A stretch of DNA of 64,000 bases from assembly GCF_034676545.1 (NCBI RefSeq), contig NZ_JAUCBZ010000015.1:3069001-3133000 (forward strand), read 5' to 3'. Made by a program: the position numbers and the translations under genes. This document shows, piece by piece, positions 42,735 through 52,541 of this stretch. This DNA is from Pararhodobacter sp. (lineage in GTDB: Bacteria > Pseudomonadota > Alphaproteobacteria > Rhodobacterales > Rhodobacteraceae). Each line of letters opens with the position of its first letter. Position 1 is the first letter of the stretch. The notes under the pieces are model-generated. The model ran no database searches. It saw only the letters and a list, made by a program, of their open reading frames with translations, and was not told where the DNA came from.

Positions 42735-43964
42735 ATGCGCCGCGTCGTCATAACCGGGATCGGGATCATCTCGCCCATCGGCAACACTGCCGCCGAAGTT
42801 GAAGCCAATCTGCGCGCCGGGAAATCAGGGATCGTTTTCTCGCCCGAATACGCCGAACACGGGTTTCGCAGCCAGGTTCACGGCATGCCGCAAATCGACC
42901 TGACCGCGCATATCGACAAGCGCGACCTGCGTTTCATGGGTCCGGGTGCGGCGTATAACTTTCTGTCGATGCAGCACGCCATTGCGGATTCGGGGCTGGA
43001 GGAGCGCGATGTCTCGAATGAGCGCACCGGGTTGATCATGGGCTCTGGCGGGCCGTCGACCTCGAATTTCTTCCAAGCGCATCAGATCGTCATCGAGAAA
43101 GGCGCGCCCAAGCGGATGGGGCCGTTCATGGTCACGCGCTGCATGTCCTCGACCAACTCGGCCTGCCTGGCGACGCCGTTCAAGATCAAGGGCGTGAATT
43201 ATTCGATCACCTCGGCCTGCTCGACCTCGGCGCATTGCATCGGCAACGGCGTGGAACAGATCCAGATGGGCAAGCAGGACATCGTCTTTGCCGGCGGCGG
43301 TGAGGAACTCGACTGGACCCTGTCATGTCTGTTTGACGCGATGGGTGCGATGTCGTCCAAGTACAACGACACGCCCGAGACCGCCTCACGCACCTTCGAC
43401 GCCTCGCGCGACGGGTTCGTCATCGCAGGCGGCGGCGGGGTTGTCGTGCTCGAGGAACTCAGCCACGCGCTGGCGCGCGGCGCGAAAATCTACGCCGAAG
43501 TCACCGGTTACGGTGCCACCTCGGACGGGCATGACATGGTCGCGCCCTCGGGTGAAGGCGGCGAGCGCTCCATGCGTCTCGCGGTCAGCACCCTGCCCGA
43601 AGGCCGCAAGATCACCTATATCAACGCACATGGCACCTCGACCCCTGCCGGCGACGTGACCGAGGTCAAGGCCGTGCGCCGCGTCTTTGGCGAAGGCAAG
43701 ACGCCGCCGATCGCCTCGACCAAATCGATGACCGGACACTCGCTGGGCGCGACGGGCGTGCATGAGGCGATCTATTCGCTGCTGATGTTGCAGGGCAACT
43801 TCATTGCGCCGTCGATCAACATCACCAACCTGGACCCGGAAATCCACGCCGATGAGATTTGCACCGAGTTGCGCGAAAACGTCGAGCATGACAGCGTGCT
43901 GTCCAACAGCTTTGGCTTTGGCGGCACGAACGCCACCTTGGTCATGTCAAAATTCGACACATAA
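42735..43964 (+). CDS. fabB: 3-oxoacyl-ACP synthase I
   Basis: FabB elongates acyl-ACP, including unsaturated intermediates from FabA. The 409-residue thiolase-fold protein has the nucleophile Cys in TSACSTSAHCIG, and His residues in INAHGTSTPAGD and KSMTGHSLGATG. ATG at 42735 has GGGAG upstream. fabI follows 12 bases later, forming a fabB-fabI unit. Confidence 0.97.
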   Translation: MRRVVITGIGIISPIGNTAAEVEANLRAGKSGIVFSPEYAEHGFRSQVHGMPQIDLTAHIDKRDLRFMGPGAAYNFLSMQHAIADSGLEERDVSNERTGLIMGSGGPSTSNFFQAHQIVIEKGAPKRMGPFMVTRCMSSTNSACLATPFKIKGVNYSITSACSTSAHCIGNGVEQIQMGKQDIVFAGGGEELDWTLSCLFDAMGAMSSKYNDTPETASRTFDASRDGFVIAGGGGVVVLEELSHALARGAKIYAEVTGYGATSDGHDMVAPSGEGGERSMRLAVSTLPEGRKITYINAHGTSTPAGDVTEVKAVRRVFGEGKTPPIASTKSMTGHSLGATGVHEAIYSLLMLQGNFIAPSINITNLDPEIHADEICTELRENVEHDSVLSNSFGFGGTNATLVMSKFDT

Positions 43965-43976
43965 GGGGATCAACGC

Positions 43977-44765
43977 ATGGCCGATCTGATGAACGGGAAA
44001 CGCGGGTTGGTCATGGGTGTGGCCAATGAACGCTCCATCGCCTGGGGCATCGCCAAGGCACTGGCGCATGAGGGGGCCGAACTGGCATTCTCCTATCAAG
44101 GCGACGCGTTCGGCAAACGGGTGCAACCGCTTGCCGCCTCGGTCGGGTCGGATTTTCTGGTCGATGTCGACGTGACATCGGATGAAAGCCTTGATGCGGC
44201 GTTTGCCGCGCTCAAGGATCGCTGGGGCAGCATCGACTTTCTGGTCCATGCCATCGCCTATTCTGACAAGAACGAGTTAACAGGCCGTTTCACCAACACC
44301 AGCCGCGCCAACTTCAAGAATTCGCTGGATATTTCCTGCTATTCCTTCATCGACGTCTCGCGCCGCGCCGCGGAACTCATGCCCAACGGCGGCTCGCTGA
44401 TCACCCTCACCTACGGCGGATCGAATCGTGTGACGCCGTTCTACAACGTGATGGGCGTCGCCAAAGCCGCCCTGGAGGCCTCGGTCCGCTACCTCGCCAA
44501 TGACCTCGGGCCACAAGCTGTGCGCGTCAACGCCATCTCACCGGGCCCGATGAAAACGCTGGCCGGGGCGGCCATTGGCGGCGCGCGCAAAACCTACCGC
44601 CACACCGAAGCCAACAGCCCGCTGGGCCACAACGCAACTCTCGAGGCCGTGGGCGGTGCCGCCGTGTTCCTGGCATCAGATTACGGCGCCTGCACGACCG
44701 GCGACATCCTCATGGTCGACAGCGGCTACCACGTCCTCGGCATGCCGCAACCCGATAACATTTAG
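43977..44765 (+). CDS. fabI: Enoyl-ACP reductase (NADH)
   Basis: FabI performs the last reduction of each elongation cycle. The 262-residue short-chain dehydrogenase has the NADH motif GVANERSIAWGIAKALAHEG and the catalytic Tyr-x6-Lys in FYNVMGVAKAALEAS. The variant Tyr is preceded by the family TYGGSNRVTP. ATG at 43977. No clear terminator is seen after it. Confidence 0.96.
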   Translation: MADLMNGKRGLVMGVANERSIAWGIAKALAHEGAELAFSYQGDAFGKRVQPLAASVGSDFLVDVDVTSDESLDAAFAALKDRWGSIDFLVHAIAYSDKNELTGRFTNTSRANFKNSLDISCYSFIDVSRRAAELMPNGGSLITLTYGGSNRVTPFYNVMGVAKAALEASVRYLANDLGPQAVRVNAISPGPMKTLAGAAIGGARKTYRHTEANSPLGHNATLEAVGGAAVFLASDYGACTTGDILMVDSGYHVLGMPQPDNI

Positions 44766-45105
44766 GCGACACGACAGCGCTCGCATCCCGCGTTTCGTCG
44801 CAAACTCCGACCGACACTTACGAGCGTGCAAATAACATCGCGCCGGGCGCACACCAATCCGGGCGTCCTTGCTCCGCATCGCGGACCTTCGGATTGCGTC
44901 ACGCCCGTGGCATACGAACCCCGCAAGGCCCACGCGCGCGGACAATCCCCCAGCACCAACGCTCTCCGCCCGTGACGCATCAAAAGCCCCTCGCACCCGA
45001 TTTCATCTTGCCAAAAATACTCAAAAACCAGCGCCTCACGCCGTCGCCACGACTGCCCCTTCCAAGCCGAACGCGTGCCCAATCCGGCTCGCGCAACAGC
45101 TTCGG
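44766..45105. other. Convergent intergenic region
   Basis: No gene is supported in these 340 bases. A core-only copy of the dispersed element (CATCTTGCCAAAAATACTC) is at 45004-45022. Confidence 0.55.
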
Positions 45106-46341
45106 TCAGCGCCGCCGCCAGACCCGGGCGGGGGCCTCGCCGATTGCATAGGTGATCAGGGTCTGCCCGTCCGGCGAGACCACGACATCGGCATTCGGCT
45201 GGGGGAACTCTTGCTCCACCGCGCCTTGACCGAGCCCGACGATCTGCGACACGCCGGACGACCAATGCACGAACAGGCTCTTGCTGTTCGGGATGAGGTG
45301 CGCCGCAACGACGCGCGCGTCTTCCACAGCCACAAGGCGGAACACCTGCCGGCCGCTTTCAGTGTCCCAGACCGCCAGATGTCCAGCGTCCTCCAGCGTC
45401 AACAGACGGGTGCCATCCGCTGAGAATTGCGCCCATGTAACGTCGCTGACAAAGCCCGTGATCTCCAGATCGGGCGCGGTTGTGCTGGTCCAGGTCTCGA
45501 TATCGCTCCAGATCCGGATCGTGGGCTCCGCCACCGCCCGGAATGGCCCGTCCTGAAACCCGGCGCGCTCGGGGTTCACCTCCGGCAACGTGGCAAGACG
45601 CGCATTTCGGGCATCGAACGCCAGCAATTTCTCATAAGGACCGTACGAACCCGGAAGCTGCACGGGGTCCTCCGAGCATCCAGGCGCCGGACACGGCGCG
45701 GTCAGATTGGCGGTCAGCGTACTCAGGGTGAAAGCCCCGGAATCGACCACCAGCAATGTGCCGTCCTCCGACAAACGCAACCCCGCATGCGGGCGCATGG
45801 CGTCAACCTCGACGGCGCCGATCACCTCGCCATCCGTGGAATAGATCGGCAGATCCCCGAACTCTTGCGAGACAAAGAACGCCTCGCGGTAGGGCACCAA
45901 CAAGGCATCCGTGGCCAGCATATCGGCGTCGAACTCAAAACCACCCGTCAACGTGCCGTCGGCGATCAGCCAACTGCGCAATTCGCGGCGGCTATGGGCA
46001 TAGACCGATGATTGCAACGTGTTCGGATCATAAGGAGCCTGCGCAAAATTGATCTCCAACAGCGCTTGAAATGGCTGATCGAGGTCGGCAATCTGCAACC
46101 CGTCGCGGGTGCTCCACACCCGGCCGGCAAACCGCGCCGCCGGGTTCCAGGCGGTTCCCGCGACCAGTTCACCAAGGGGCGAGACGGTAAGCGGCCCGAT
46201 CACCTCACCCGGCGACAGCTCCAGCTGCCCGACAAGGTGCCATTGGGGCTGGGTCTGCGCCTGCGTTTCGCCGGGCACGAGCGCCCCGGCAGCAATGACA
46301 TGGGCCAGAAAGAATGACCCGGCGATCCTGTGATGGCCCAT
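45106..46341 (-). CDS. Exported WD40-like beta-propeller protein
   Basis: The 411-residue protein has a signal peptide (about 1-29, ending TQAQ) and repeated propeller-like segments, such as VSPLGELVAG, LSEDGTLLVVDSG, FSADGTRLLTLEDAGHLAVWD and VVSPDGQTLITYA. It contains one likely disulphide pair (APCPAPGCSEDP). No catalytic residues are evident; such proteins are usually periplasmic scaffolds or binders. ATG at 46341 has GGAGG five bases upstream. It is divergent from mbfA. Confidence 0.8.
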   Translation of the reverse strand: MGHHRIAGSFFLAHVIAAGALVPGETQAQTQPQWHLVGQLELSPGEVIGPLTVSPLGELVAGTAWNPAARFAGRVWSTRDGLQIADLDQPFQALLEINFAQAPYDPNTLQSSVYAHSRRELRSWLIADGTLTGGFEFDADMLATDALLVPYREAFFVSQEFGDLPIYSTDGEVIGAVEVDAMRPHAGLRLSEDGTLLVVDSGAFTLSTLTANLTAPCPAPGCSEDPVQLPGSYGPYEKLLAFDARNARLATLPEVNPERAGFQDGPFRAVAEPTIRIWSDIETWTSTTAPDLEITGFVSDVTWAQFSADGTRLLTLEDAGHLAVWDTESGRQVFRLVAVEDARVVAAHLIPNSKSLFVHWSSGVSQIVGLGQGAVEQEFPQPNADVVVSPDGQTLITYAIGEAPARVWRRR

Positions 46342-46687
46342 ACATCCTCCGCGTCAGCATGTCGGGGCCGGAAACCGACTCCCGTGAAGTCCTGATCTGC
46401 GCACCCTCATGTAACCACCGAAACAGGCCGCCGGGCAAGACAACTCTGTGTCACGGGACCCAGGATATGCGGCAAACACGCCCGTTCCTCTTGCAAGCCG
46501 GCCTCTTCATCTTGCCTTCAAATACTCACCTGTCGCGACGCCACGCCCTAAAGCCGCGCCCAAGCCTGATCGCCAAACCTCTGAAAAGCCGACCCTTTGT
46601 CAAGGTCGACTGCCCGCGACGCGCCCTGCACGACGCGCCGCGCGCACCCGCGACCGCGCGCCGCCCCTTGCACCCGGCCCGCCACAG
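46342..46687. other. Divergent intergenic region upstream of mbfA
   Basis: No gene is supported. A degenerate core copy of the dispersed element (CATCTTGCCTTCAAATACTC) is at 46508-46527; the mbfA control site adjoins on the right. Confidence 0.55.
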
Positions 46688-46704
46688 TTTAGAATGGCTC
46701 CAAA
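46688..46704 (+). promoter_or_regulatory. Putative Irr box (iron control element) of mbfA
   Basis: TTTAGAA-TGG-CTCCAAA resembles the palindromic Irr target with ideal form TTTAGAA, three bases, TTCTAAA; the left half is perfect. It lies 16 bases before the mbfA ATG. Irr control of mbfA is established in rhizobia, and irr is present 5 kb away. Confidence 0.72.
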
Positions 46705-46720
46705 TTGAAAGAGGTGCCCG

Positions 46721-47698
<978 letters not shown>

Positions 47699-47709
47699 CG
47701 CACCTTCGG

Positions 47710-47743
47710 GGCTTTTGCGGGCGTCAGAAGTCCCGCAAAAGCC
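47710..47743. repeat. Inverted repeat between convergent genes, around a stop codon
   Basis: GGCTTTTGCGGG (47710-47721) and CCCGCAAAAGCC (47732-47743) form a perfect 12-pair stem whose loop contains the enoyl-CoA hydratase stop. There is no T-run on either strand. It probably protects or ends both convergent transcripts. Confidence 0.75.
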
Positions 47744-48485
47744 GCGTCGTCTCGGGATCCATGAACCCGGCCACCGTCGCCTCGGTTTCCAGTTGCAAGG
47801 CCCGGTTCAGATCGGTTGACGCAGTGGCATTCAGGACGCGTTTCATGGCGCGCACCGACAGGATTGGCAGAGCCGCCAGGCGTTCGGCGGTCTTGCGCGC
47901 CTCGGCAAGCAGCCGGTCATCGGGCACCACCTTCCAGGCGACACCAAGCGCCAACAGCTCGCGGGCGCTGTATTTCTCGCTGAAAAACAACATCTCGCGG
48001 GCCTTGTGCAAGCCCACCATCGCCGGCAACAGCGATGTCACGGCGCCCGTCACAAACAGGTTGAGCGATACTTCCGGGAAAAACCCCTTGGCGCTTTCGC
48101 CCCAGATTGGAAAGTCGCAATTGATCGCCCATTCAAAGCCACCGCCGACCGCCCAGCCATTGATCGCCCCAACCACCGGCTTGGCGCCAAAGGTGATCGC
48201 CTGCGTCGCGCGCTGGATGGCTTGCACAAGGTCGCGGGCGTCGGCGTCGGACGTCGGGTGAACATGCTCGCGCCGATCATCCCCGGCGCAGAACGCCCGC
48301 CCCGCGCCGGTGAAGAGAATTGCGCGCGTCGCCGGGTCGGCGTTGGCATGGTCAAAGGCGCGGGCGACTTCGTCGATCAACTGCCGGTTCATGGCGTTCA
48401 GGCGGCTCGGGCGATTGAGCGCAATCACCCGGACCCCGTTCTCGTCCAGCGTGCTCAGGATCGTGTCGAATCGGGCGGCGCTCAT
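47724..48485 (-). CDS. Enoyl-CoA hydratase/isomerase family protein
   Basis: The 253-residue crotonase-fold protein has the oxyanion-hole segments TGAGRAFCAGDDRRE and INGWAVGGGFEWAINCDF, and GFFPEVSLNLF at the catalytic Glu region. The ATG at 48485 overlaps the ligase stop (ATGA), so it works with that enzyme. The substrate is unknown, probably an aromatic or medium-chain acyl-CoA made by the ligase (inference). Confidence 0.88.
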   Translation of the reverse strand: MSAARFDTILSTLDENGVRVIALNRPSRLNAMNRQLIDEVARAFDHANADPATRAILFTGAGRAFCAGDDRREHVHPTSDADARDLVQAIQRATQAITFGAKPVVGAINGWAVGGGFEWAINCDFPIWGESAKGFFPEVSLNLFVTGAVTSLLPAMVGLHKAREMLFFSEKYSARELLALGVAWKVVPDDRLLAEARKTAERLAALPILSVRAMKRVLNATASTDLNRALQLETEATVAGFMDPETTRLLRDF

Positions 48486-49786
48486 TGGTAGCTCCTTATG
48501 ACGCGGCGGGTCTTGCCCTCGGTCACCTCGAAGGACCCTTTGGGCAGCACGGTCACTTTGGCGGTGACACCAAGGGCTTGCTTGAATTGGCGCGCGATCT
48601 GTTCGGCCAGCCCGGCGCCCGGCGGGTGCTCTGTCGCCAGTTCGACGTGAACCGGCAAGACATCATGCGGCGGCGGGGTCGTCAGAACGATCCGGAAATC
48701 GCCGGTCAAGGCGGCGATGCCGCTGACCACCGCGCCGACCATCGTTGGAAACACATTCAGCCCGCGCACGACGATCATATCATCCGAGCGGCCCACCACC
48801 CGAAACCGGAACCCGGTACAGCCGCATCGGCAAGGCTCGGTTTCGTCGATGGCAATGATGTCGCCGGTGCGAAACCGAACCAGCGGCTGACAATCGCGCA
48901 GCAGATGCGTCAGGACCAGCTCACCCGTCGCCCCCGGCACAAGAGCCAGCGGCGCGCCGGTATCGGCGTCGATCAGTTCAGGGTACAGCACATCCGCCGC
49001 CAGAAAATGCAACCGCGTGTCGTCGGGGCATTGCGCGGCGAAATTGGAAAACACATCCGACACGCCGAAATTCGCATTGCGTGGCGCGAAGCCCCAGGTG
49101 TCGTGCAACCGCGCGCGCAAGGCGGGATCATCCAGTCCCGCCTCGCCGCCGAACAGGCCCAGTTTCAGCCCCAGATCGCGCGGCGCAAGACCGGGAAAGC
49201 GCTCGGCAATCACCCGCTCCAGCACGGCCGGGTAGGACGGCGTGCAGGAAATCGCCGTCACGCCGACCTCGAGAATGGTGCGCACCAACAGTTCGGTGCT
49301 GCCAACGCCAAACGGAATCACCAGCGCGCCGGTTTCCTGCAAGGTCAGGTGATCGGTCAGCCCGCCCATCCACATCTGATAATTCAGGCAATGCACGACC
49401 GTGTGCCCCGGGCCAAGCCCCGCCAGCCGTTGCGCGCGCCCGCCGACGATTTCGGTAACGCGACAATCGCGCGCCGAGAGCGCCAGATTCATCGCCTGCC
49501 CGGTGGTGCCGGAGGTGCGATGCAGGCGCACGGCCTGCGTCCGGTCCGCCGCAAGATAGGTGCCGAACGGCGGGTGATCAGCCTGCGACACCCGCAGTTG
49601 CGATTTGTCGGACAAGGGCAACGCCGGAAGGTCGCGCAGGTCCTCGGGCGGCGGGACCCCGGCCCAGAGATTGCGGTAGAACACCGAGTTCTCGCGAACA
49701 TAGGCGCGCTGCCGGTCCCAAGCGGCCTGAAGGATCGGCGGCAAGTCAGCGGCACTCAGGGTCTCGGCATCGGGTAACAGGGTCAT
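48482..49786 (-). CDS. Phenylacetate-CoA ligase-like AMP-forming acyl-CoA ligase
   Basis: The 434-residue protein matches the PaaK-type adenylating enzymes. The ATP motif TSGTTGQ is at residues 91-97, FGGEAGL and NANFGVSDVFSNFA follow, and RFRTGDIIAID precedes the C-terminal domain with RSDDMIVVRGLNVFP and a Lys near the end (VTEGKTRRVI). A CRCGC cluster is at about residue 320. It is translated between tetR and the hydratase gene with ATGA overlaps on both sides. The substrate is not phenylacetate for certain, because no paa oxygenase genes are present. Confidence 0.9.
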   Translation of the reverse strand: MTLLPDAETLSAADLPPILQAAWDRQRAYVRENSVFYRNLWAGVPPPEDLRDLPALPLSDKSQLRVSQADHPPFGTYLAADRTQAVRLHRTSGTTGQAMNLALSARDCRVTEIVGGRAQRLAGLGPGHTVVHCLNYQMWMGGLTDHLTLQETGALVIPFGVGSTELLVRTILEVGVTAISCTPSYPAVLERVIAERFPGLAPRDLGLKLGLFGGEAGLDDPALRARLHDTWGFAPRNANFGVSDVFSNFAAQCPDDTRLHFLAADVLYPELIDADTGAPLALVPGATGELVLTHLLRDCQPLVRFRTGDIIAIDETEPCRCGCTGFRFRVVGRSDDMIVVRGLNVFPTMVGAVVSGIAALTGDFRIVLTTPPPHDVLPVHVELATEHPPGAGLAEQIARQFKQALGVTAKVTVLPKGSFEVTEGKTRRVIRSYQ

Positions 49787-50463
49787 GGTTCCATCCCTCG
49801 CTGCCAGAGCATGGTCAGCGTCTCGATCACCAGATCGCGGTCGCGCGAAATCGCTTGCATGTTCGGGTCTTGAGACAGCAGCAGGCCGCTCAGATATTGA
49901 TCGGTCATGCCGCCCAAGGCATAGGCGCGGCGCATCAGGTCGTCGTGGTCAGCGGCTTTGCCCTGCCGCGCCCAGTGCCGTTTGGTGGTCGAAACCGCGC
50001 TTTCCAGCCAGTCCCGGTTCAAGGTCTGAAACGCCGCCTGCGCTTCTGGAATGCCTTCGGGATGGTTGAGCAAGCAGCGCATCAGGCCGAGGTTGCTCTC
50101 GAACAGTTGGACATAGGTCGCGGTCGCCGCGCGGACCGGATCATCGGCTTGCTGCCGCGATGCCTGTCGCATCTGCCGTTGGATAAAGGCGATAAAGCGC
50201 AGCATGACATCGCCGATCAAGGCGTTGCGGTCGGGGAAATAAATGTAGAACGTGCCGGGCGCCACCCCGGCCGCGTCACAGATTTCGGCCACCGTCAGCG
50301 CGACGGGCGATGATGTTTCCAAACGGGTGCACAGCGCGCTCTGGATCGCCGCCTTGGTTCGCGCGCCCTTGCGACACCCGGCCGCCGCCCGCAAAAGGTC
50401 ATTGGCGAACCGCAGGTCCAGATCCTGTTGCGGTGTTCGGGCTTTGCGCGATGGCTGGGTCAT
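49783..50463 (-). CDS. TetR-family regulator
   Basis: The 226-residue protein has an N-terminal HTH (ALTVAEICDAAGVAPGTFYIYFPDRNALIGDVMLRF) and a helical ligand domain. The ATG at 50463 is first in an operon tetR, ligase, hydratase, so it probably represses the operon and is released by a CoA ester or the free acid. An unusually long N-terminal arm (about 30 residues) precedes the DNA-binding domain. Confidence 0.92.
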   Translation of the reverse strand: MTQPSRKARTPQQDLDLRFANDLLRAAAGCRKGARTKAAIQSALCTRLETSSPVALTVAEICDAAGVAPGTFYIYFPDRNALIGDVMLRFIAFIQRQMRQASRQQADDPVRAATATYVQLFESNLGLMRCLLNHPEGIPEAQAAFQTLNRDWLESAVSTTKRHWARQGKAADHDDLMRRAYALGGMTDQYLSGLLLSQDPNMQAISRDRDLVIETLTMLWQRGMEP

Positions 50464-50492
50464 GGGGTTCAGGAAATGAATGTGATGTCATA

Positions 50493-50521
50493 TTTATGGA
50501 AAGCGATGCGCGTGACGTCAA
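50493..50521 (-). promoter_or_regulatory. Predicted promoter of the tetR operon
   Basis: On the minus strand, TTGACG (50516-50521) and CATAAA (50493-50498) with 17-base spacing, 30 bases before the ATG. The -10 is imperfect. Confidence 0.45.
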
Positions 50522-50602
50522 GCCTCCGAGTGGAGGGTTGCGGCGAGAATGGTCTGCGTTTGTGTCTGATGCGCGCCTGCGCCTGGTGGCGCAGGCAGAA
50601 GG

Positions 50603-50671
50603 AAGGGGGGCGTTGCCCCCCTCTTCGGCTGCGCCGAATTCACCCCCCAGAGTATTTTTGGCAAGATGATG
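50603..50671. repeat. Dispersed intergenic element, copy 4 (inverted)
   Basis: Hairpin GGGGGGC-GTT-GCCCCCC, then TCGGCTGCGCCGAATTCACCCCCC, given in parts, and AGAGTATTTTTGGCAAGATG. It links the GGGGGTGAAT form of copies 1-3 with the CTTGCCAAAAATACTC core copies, showing they are one family. Confidence 0.8.
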
Positions 50672-50679
50672 TGGGGAGC

Positions 50680-51483
50680 CTAGGGTTTTTTGCTCTGCTG
50701 GCGCAGCAACAGGCCCGCAACGGTCACGGCAACCGCGACAATCACGATGATGATGGTCGCCAGTGCGTTCACATCCGGGCTGACCCCCAGCCGCACCTTG
50801 GAGAAAATCACCATCGGCAGGGTCGAGGCGCCGGGGCCCGAGACGAAGCTGGCGATCACGAGGTCGTCGAGGGACAAGGTGAAGGCCAGGAGCCAGCCCG
50901 AGATCAGCGCCGGTGCGATCACCGGCAGGGTGATGTCGAAAAACACCCGCACCGGCCCCGCACCCAGATCGCGCGCGGCTTCCTCGAGGCTTTCATCCAT
51001 ATCGCGCAGCCGGGATTGCGCGATCACCGTGACAAAGGCCGAGCAGAAGGTCGCATGGGCAATCACCACCGTCGTCAGACCGCGCCCGGCGGGCCAACCC
51101 AGGACGGATTCCATCGCGACAAACAGCAACAGCAGCGACAGGCCGGTGATCACCTCGGGCATGACCAGCGGGGCGGTGACCATGCCGGTCAGCATCAGTT
51201 TGCCCTTGAACCGCGGGAACCGGGTCAGCACAAACGCCGCCAATGTGCCGATGATCATCGCCACCGTCGCGCTGATCACGCCCACCTTGAGGCTGATCCA
51301 GGCCGCCGCGAGCATCTGTCCGTCGTTGAGCAACTCGCCATACCAGCGCGTCGAAAACCCGCCCCAGACGGTGACAAGGCGGCTTTCGTTGAAGGAAAAC
51401 ACCACCAGCGACACAATCGGCGCGTAGAGGAACACGAAGCCCAGCGTGGCGACGATCGGCAGGAACAAGCCCCGACGCATCAT
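50680..51483 (-). CDS. potI: Polyamine ABC transporter permease
   Basis: The 267-residue inner-membrane permease has six hydrophobic segments and the EAA-type loop EEAARDLGAGPVRVFFDITLPVIAPAL that contacts the ATPase. ATG at 51483 overlaps the potH stop (ATGA). It is the last gene of potF, potG, potH, potI. Confidence 0.93.
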   Translation of the reverse strand: MMRRGLFLPIVATLGFVFLYAPIVSLVVFSFNESRLVTVWGGFSTRWYGELLNDGQMLAAAWISLKVGVISATVAMIIGTLAAFVLTRFPRFKGKLMLTGMVTAPLVMPEVITGLSLLLLFVAMESVLGWPAGRGLTTVVIAHATFCSAFVTVIAQSRLRDMDESLEEAARDLGAGPVRVFFDITLPVIAPALISGWLLAFTLSLDDLVIASFVSGPGASTLPMVIFSKVRLGVSPDVNALATIIIVIVAVAVTVAGLLLRQQSKKP

Positions 51484-52541
51484 TTGGGCACCTCTCGGTT
51501 TTGCACGGATTGCAGCCACATGATCGGCACCACCACCAGCACCAGCATGACAATCGCCACCGCCGAGGCCACGGGCCAATCGCGCGACGAGAAGAACTCA
51601 TCCCACAGCACCCGGCCGATCATCAGCGTATCCGGCCCGCCCAAGAGAGCCGGGATGACATATTCGCCGATCGCCGGGATGAACACCAGCATCGAGCCCG
51701 CCACGATCCCCGGCAGCGAGAGGGGCAGTGTCACGGTCAGGAAGGTCACGGTGGGCGAGGCGCCAAGGTCGCCGGCCGCCTCCAGCAGGGAATCGTCCAG
51801 CTTCACCAATGTCGCGTAGAGCGGCAGGATCATGAACGGCAGATAGGTGTAGACGATGCCGATATAGACCGCGAAATCGGTTTGCATCATCACCAGCGGC
51901 TCGTCGATCACGCCGAGCCAGCTCAGGATGTTGTTGATCACCCCGTCGCGCCGCAGGAAGCCGATCCAGGCGTAGACGCGCAGCAGAAACGAGGTCCAGA
52001 ACGGCAGGATCACCAGCAGCAGCAGCACCGTGCGCCGGGGTTCGGGCGAGCGGGCGATGTAATAGGCAATCGGGTAGCCGATCAGCAGTGCAAAGAATGT
52101 CGAGATCGCGGCGACGCGGATCGAGGAGAGGTAAGCGTTGCGATACAGCGCATCGCTGAGCAGGAAGCGGTAATTGTCGAGGCTGGCAATGATCGTCAAC
52201 CCACCGTCCGGGTCGGTTTCCCACAGCGGGCTATAGGGCGGGCGGCGGATCATGGTCTCGGCCAGCGAGATGCGGCCCAGCACGAGGAAGGGCACGACAA
52301 AGAACACGAACAGCCACAGCATCGGCACGGCGATCACCAGCCAGCGGCGCGAGACCCCGATCCGGTCGCCGACCTCGACCGCGAGCAGCAAGAGCGCCGC
52401 CGCGGCCAGCAGCAGCGAGAGCGGCGAGGCCGTCGCCTCTGCCATTGGCAGGGTCCCCAGCCGCAACAGAACCGCAAGCGCCGCGAAAACCAGCAGCGTG
52501 ATCCGCCGGGCGCTGGACCAGACAGAGGCCGCGGCGCTCAT
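51480..52541 (-). CDS. potH: Polyamine ABC transporter permease with extra N-terminal helices
   Basis: The EAA loop LEAAGDLGASPTVTFLTVTLPLSLPG and the segment RAYAWIGFLRRDGVIN-like VYAWIGFLRRDG identify PotH. The length of 353 residues exceeds the usual 290-320. The first 80 residues hold two additional hydrophobic stretches (ITLLVFAALAVLLRL, PLSLLLAAAALLLLAVEV) before the typical VPMLWLFVFFVVPF. ATG at 52541 overlaps the potG stop. Confidence 0.92.
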   Translation of the reverse strand: MSAAASVWSSARRITLLVFAALAVLLRLGTLPMAEATASPLSLLLAAAALLLLAVEVGDRIGVSRRWLVIAVPMLWLFVFFVVPFLVLGRISLAETMIRRPPYSPLWETDPDGGLTIIASLDNYRFLLSDALYRNAYLSSIRVAAISTFFALLIGYPIAYYIARSPEPRRTVLLLLVILPFWTSFLLRVYAWIGFLRRDGVINNILSWLGVIDEPLVMMQTDFAVYIGIVYTYLPFMILPLYATLVKLDDSLLEAAGDLGASPTVTFLTVTLPLSLPGIVAGSMLVFIPAIGEYVIPALLGGPDTLMIGRVLWDEFFSSRDWPVASAVAIVMLVLVVVPIMWLQSVQNREVPK

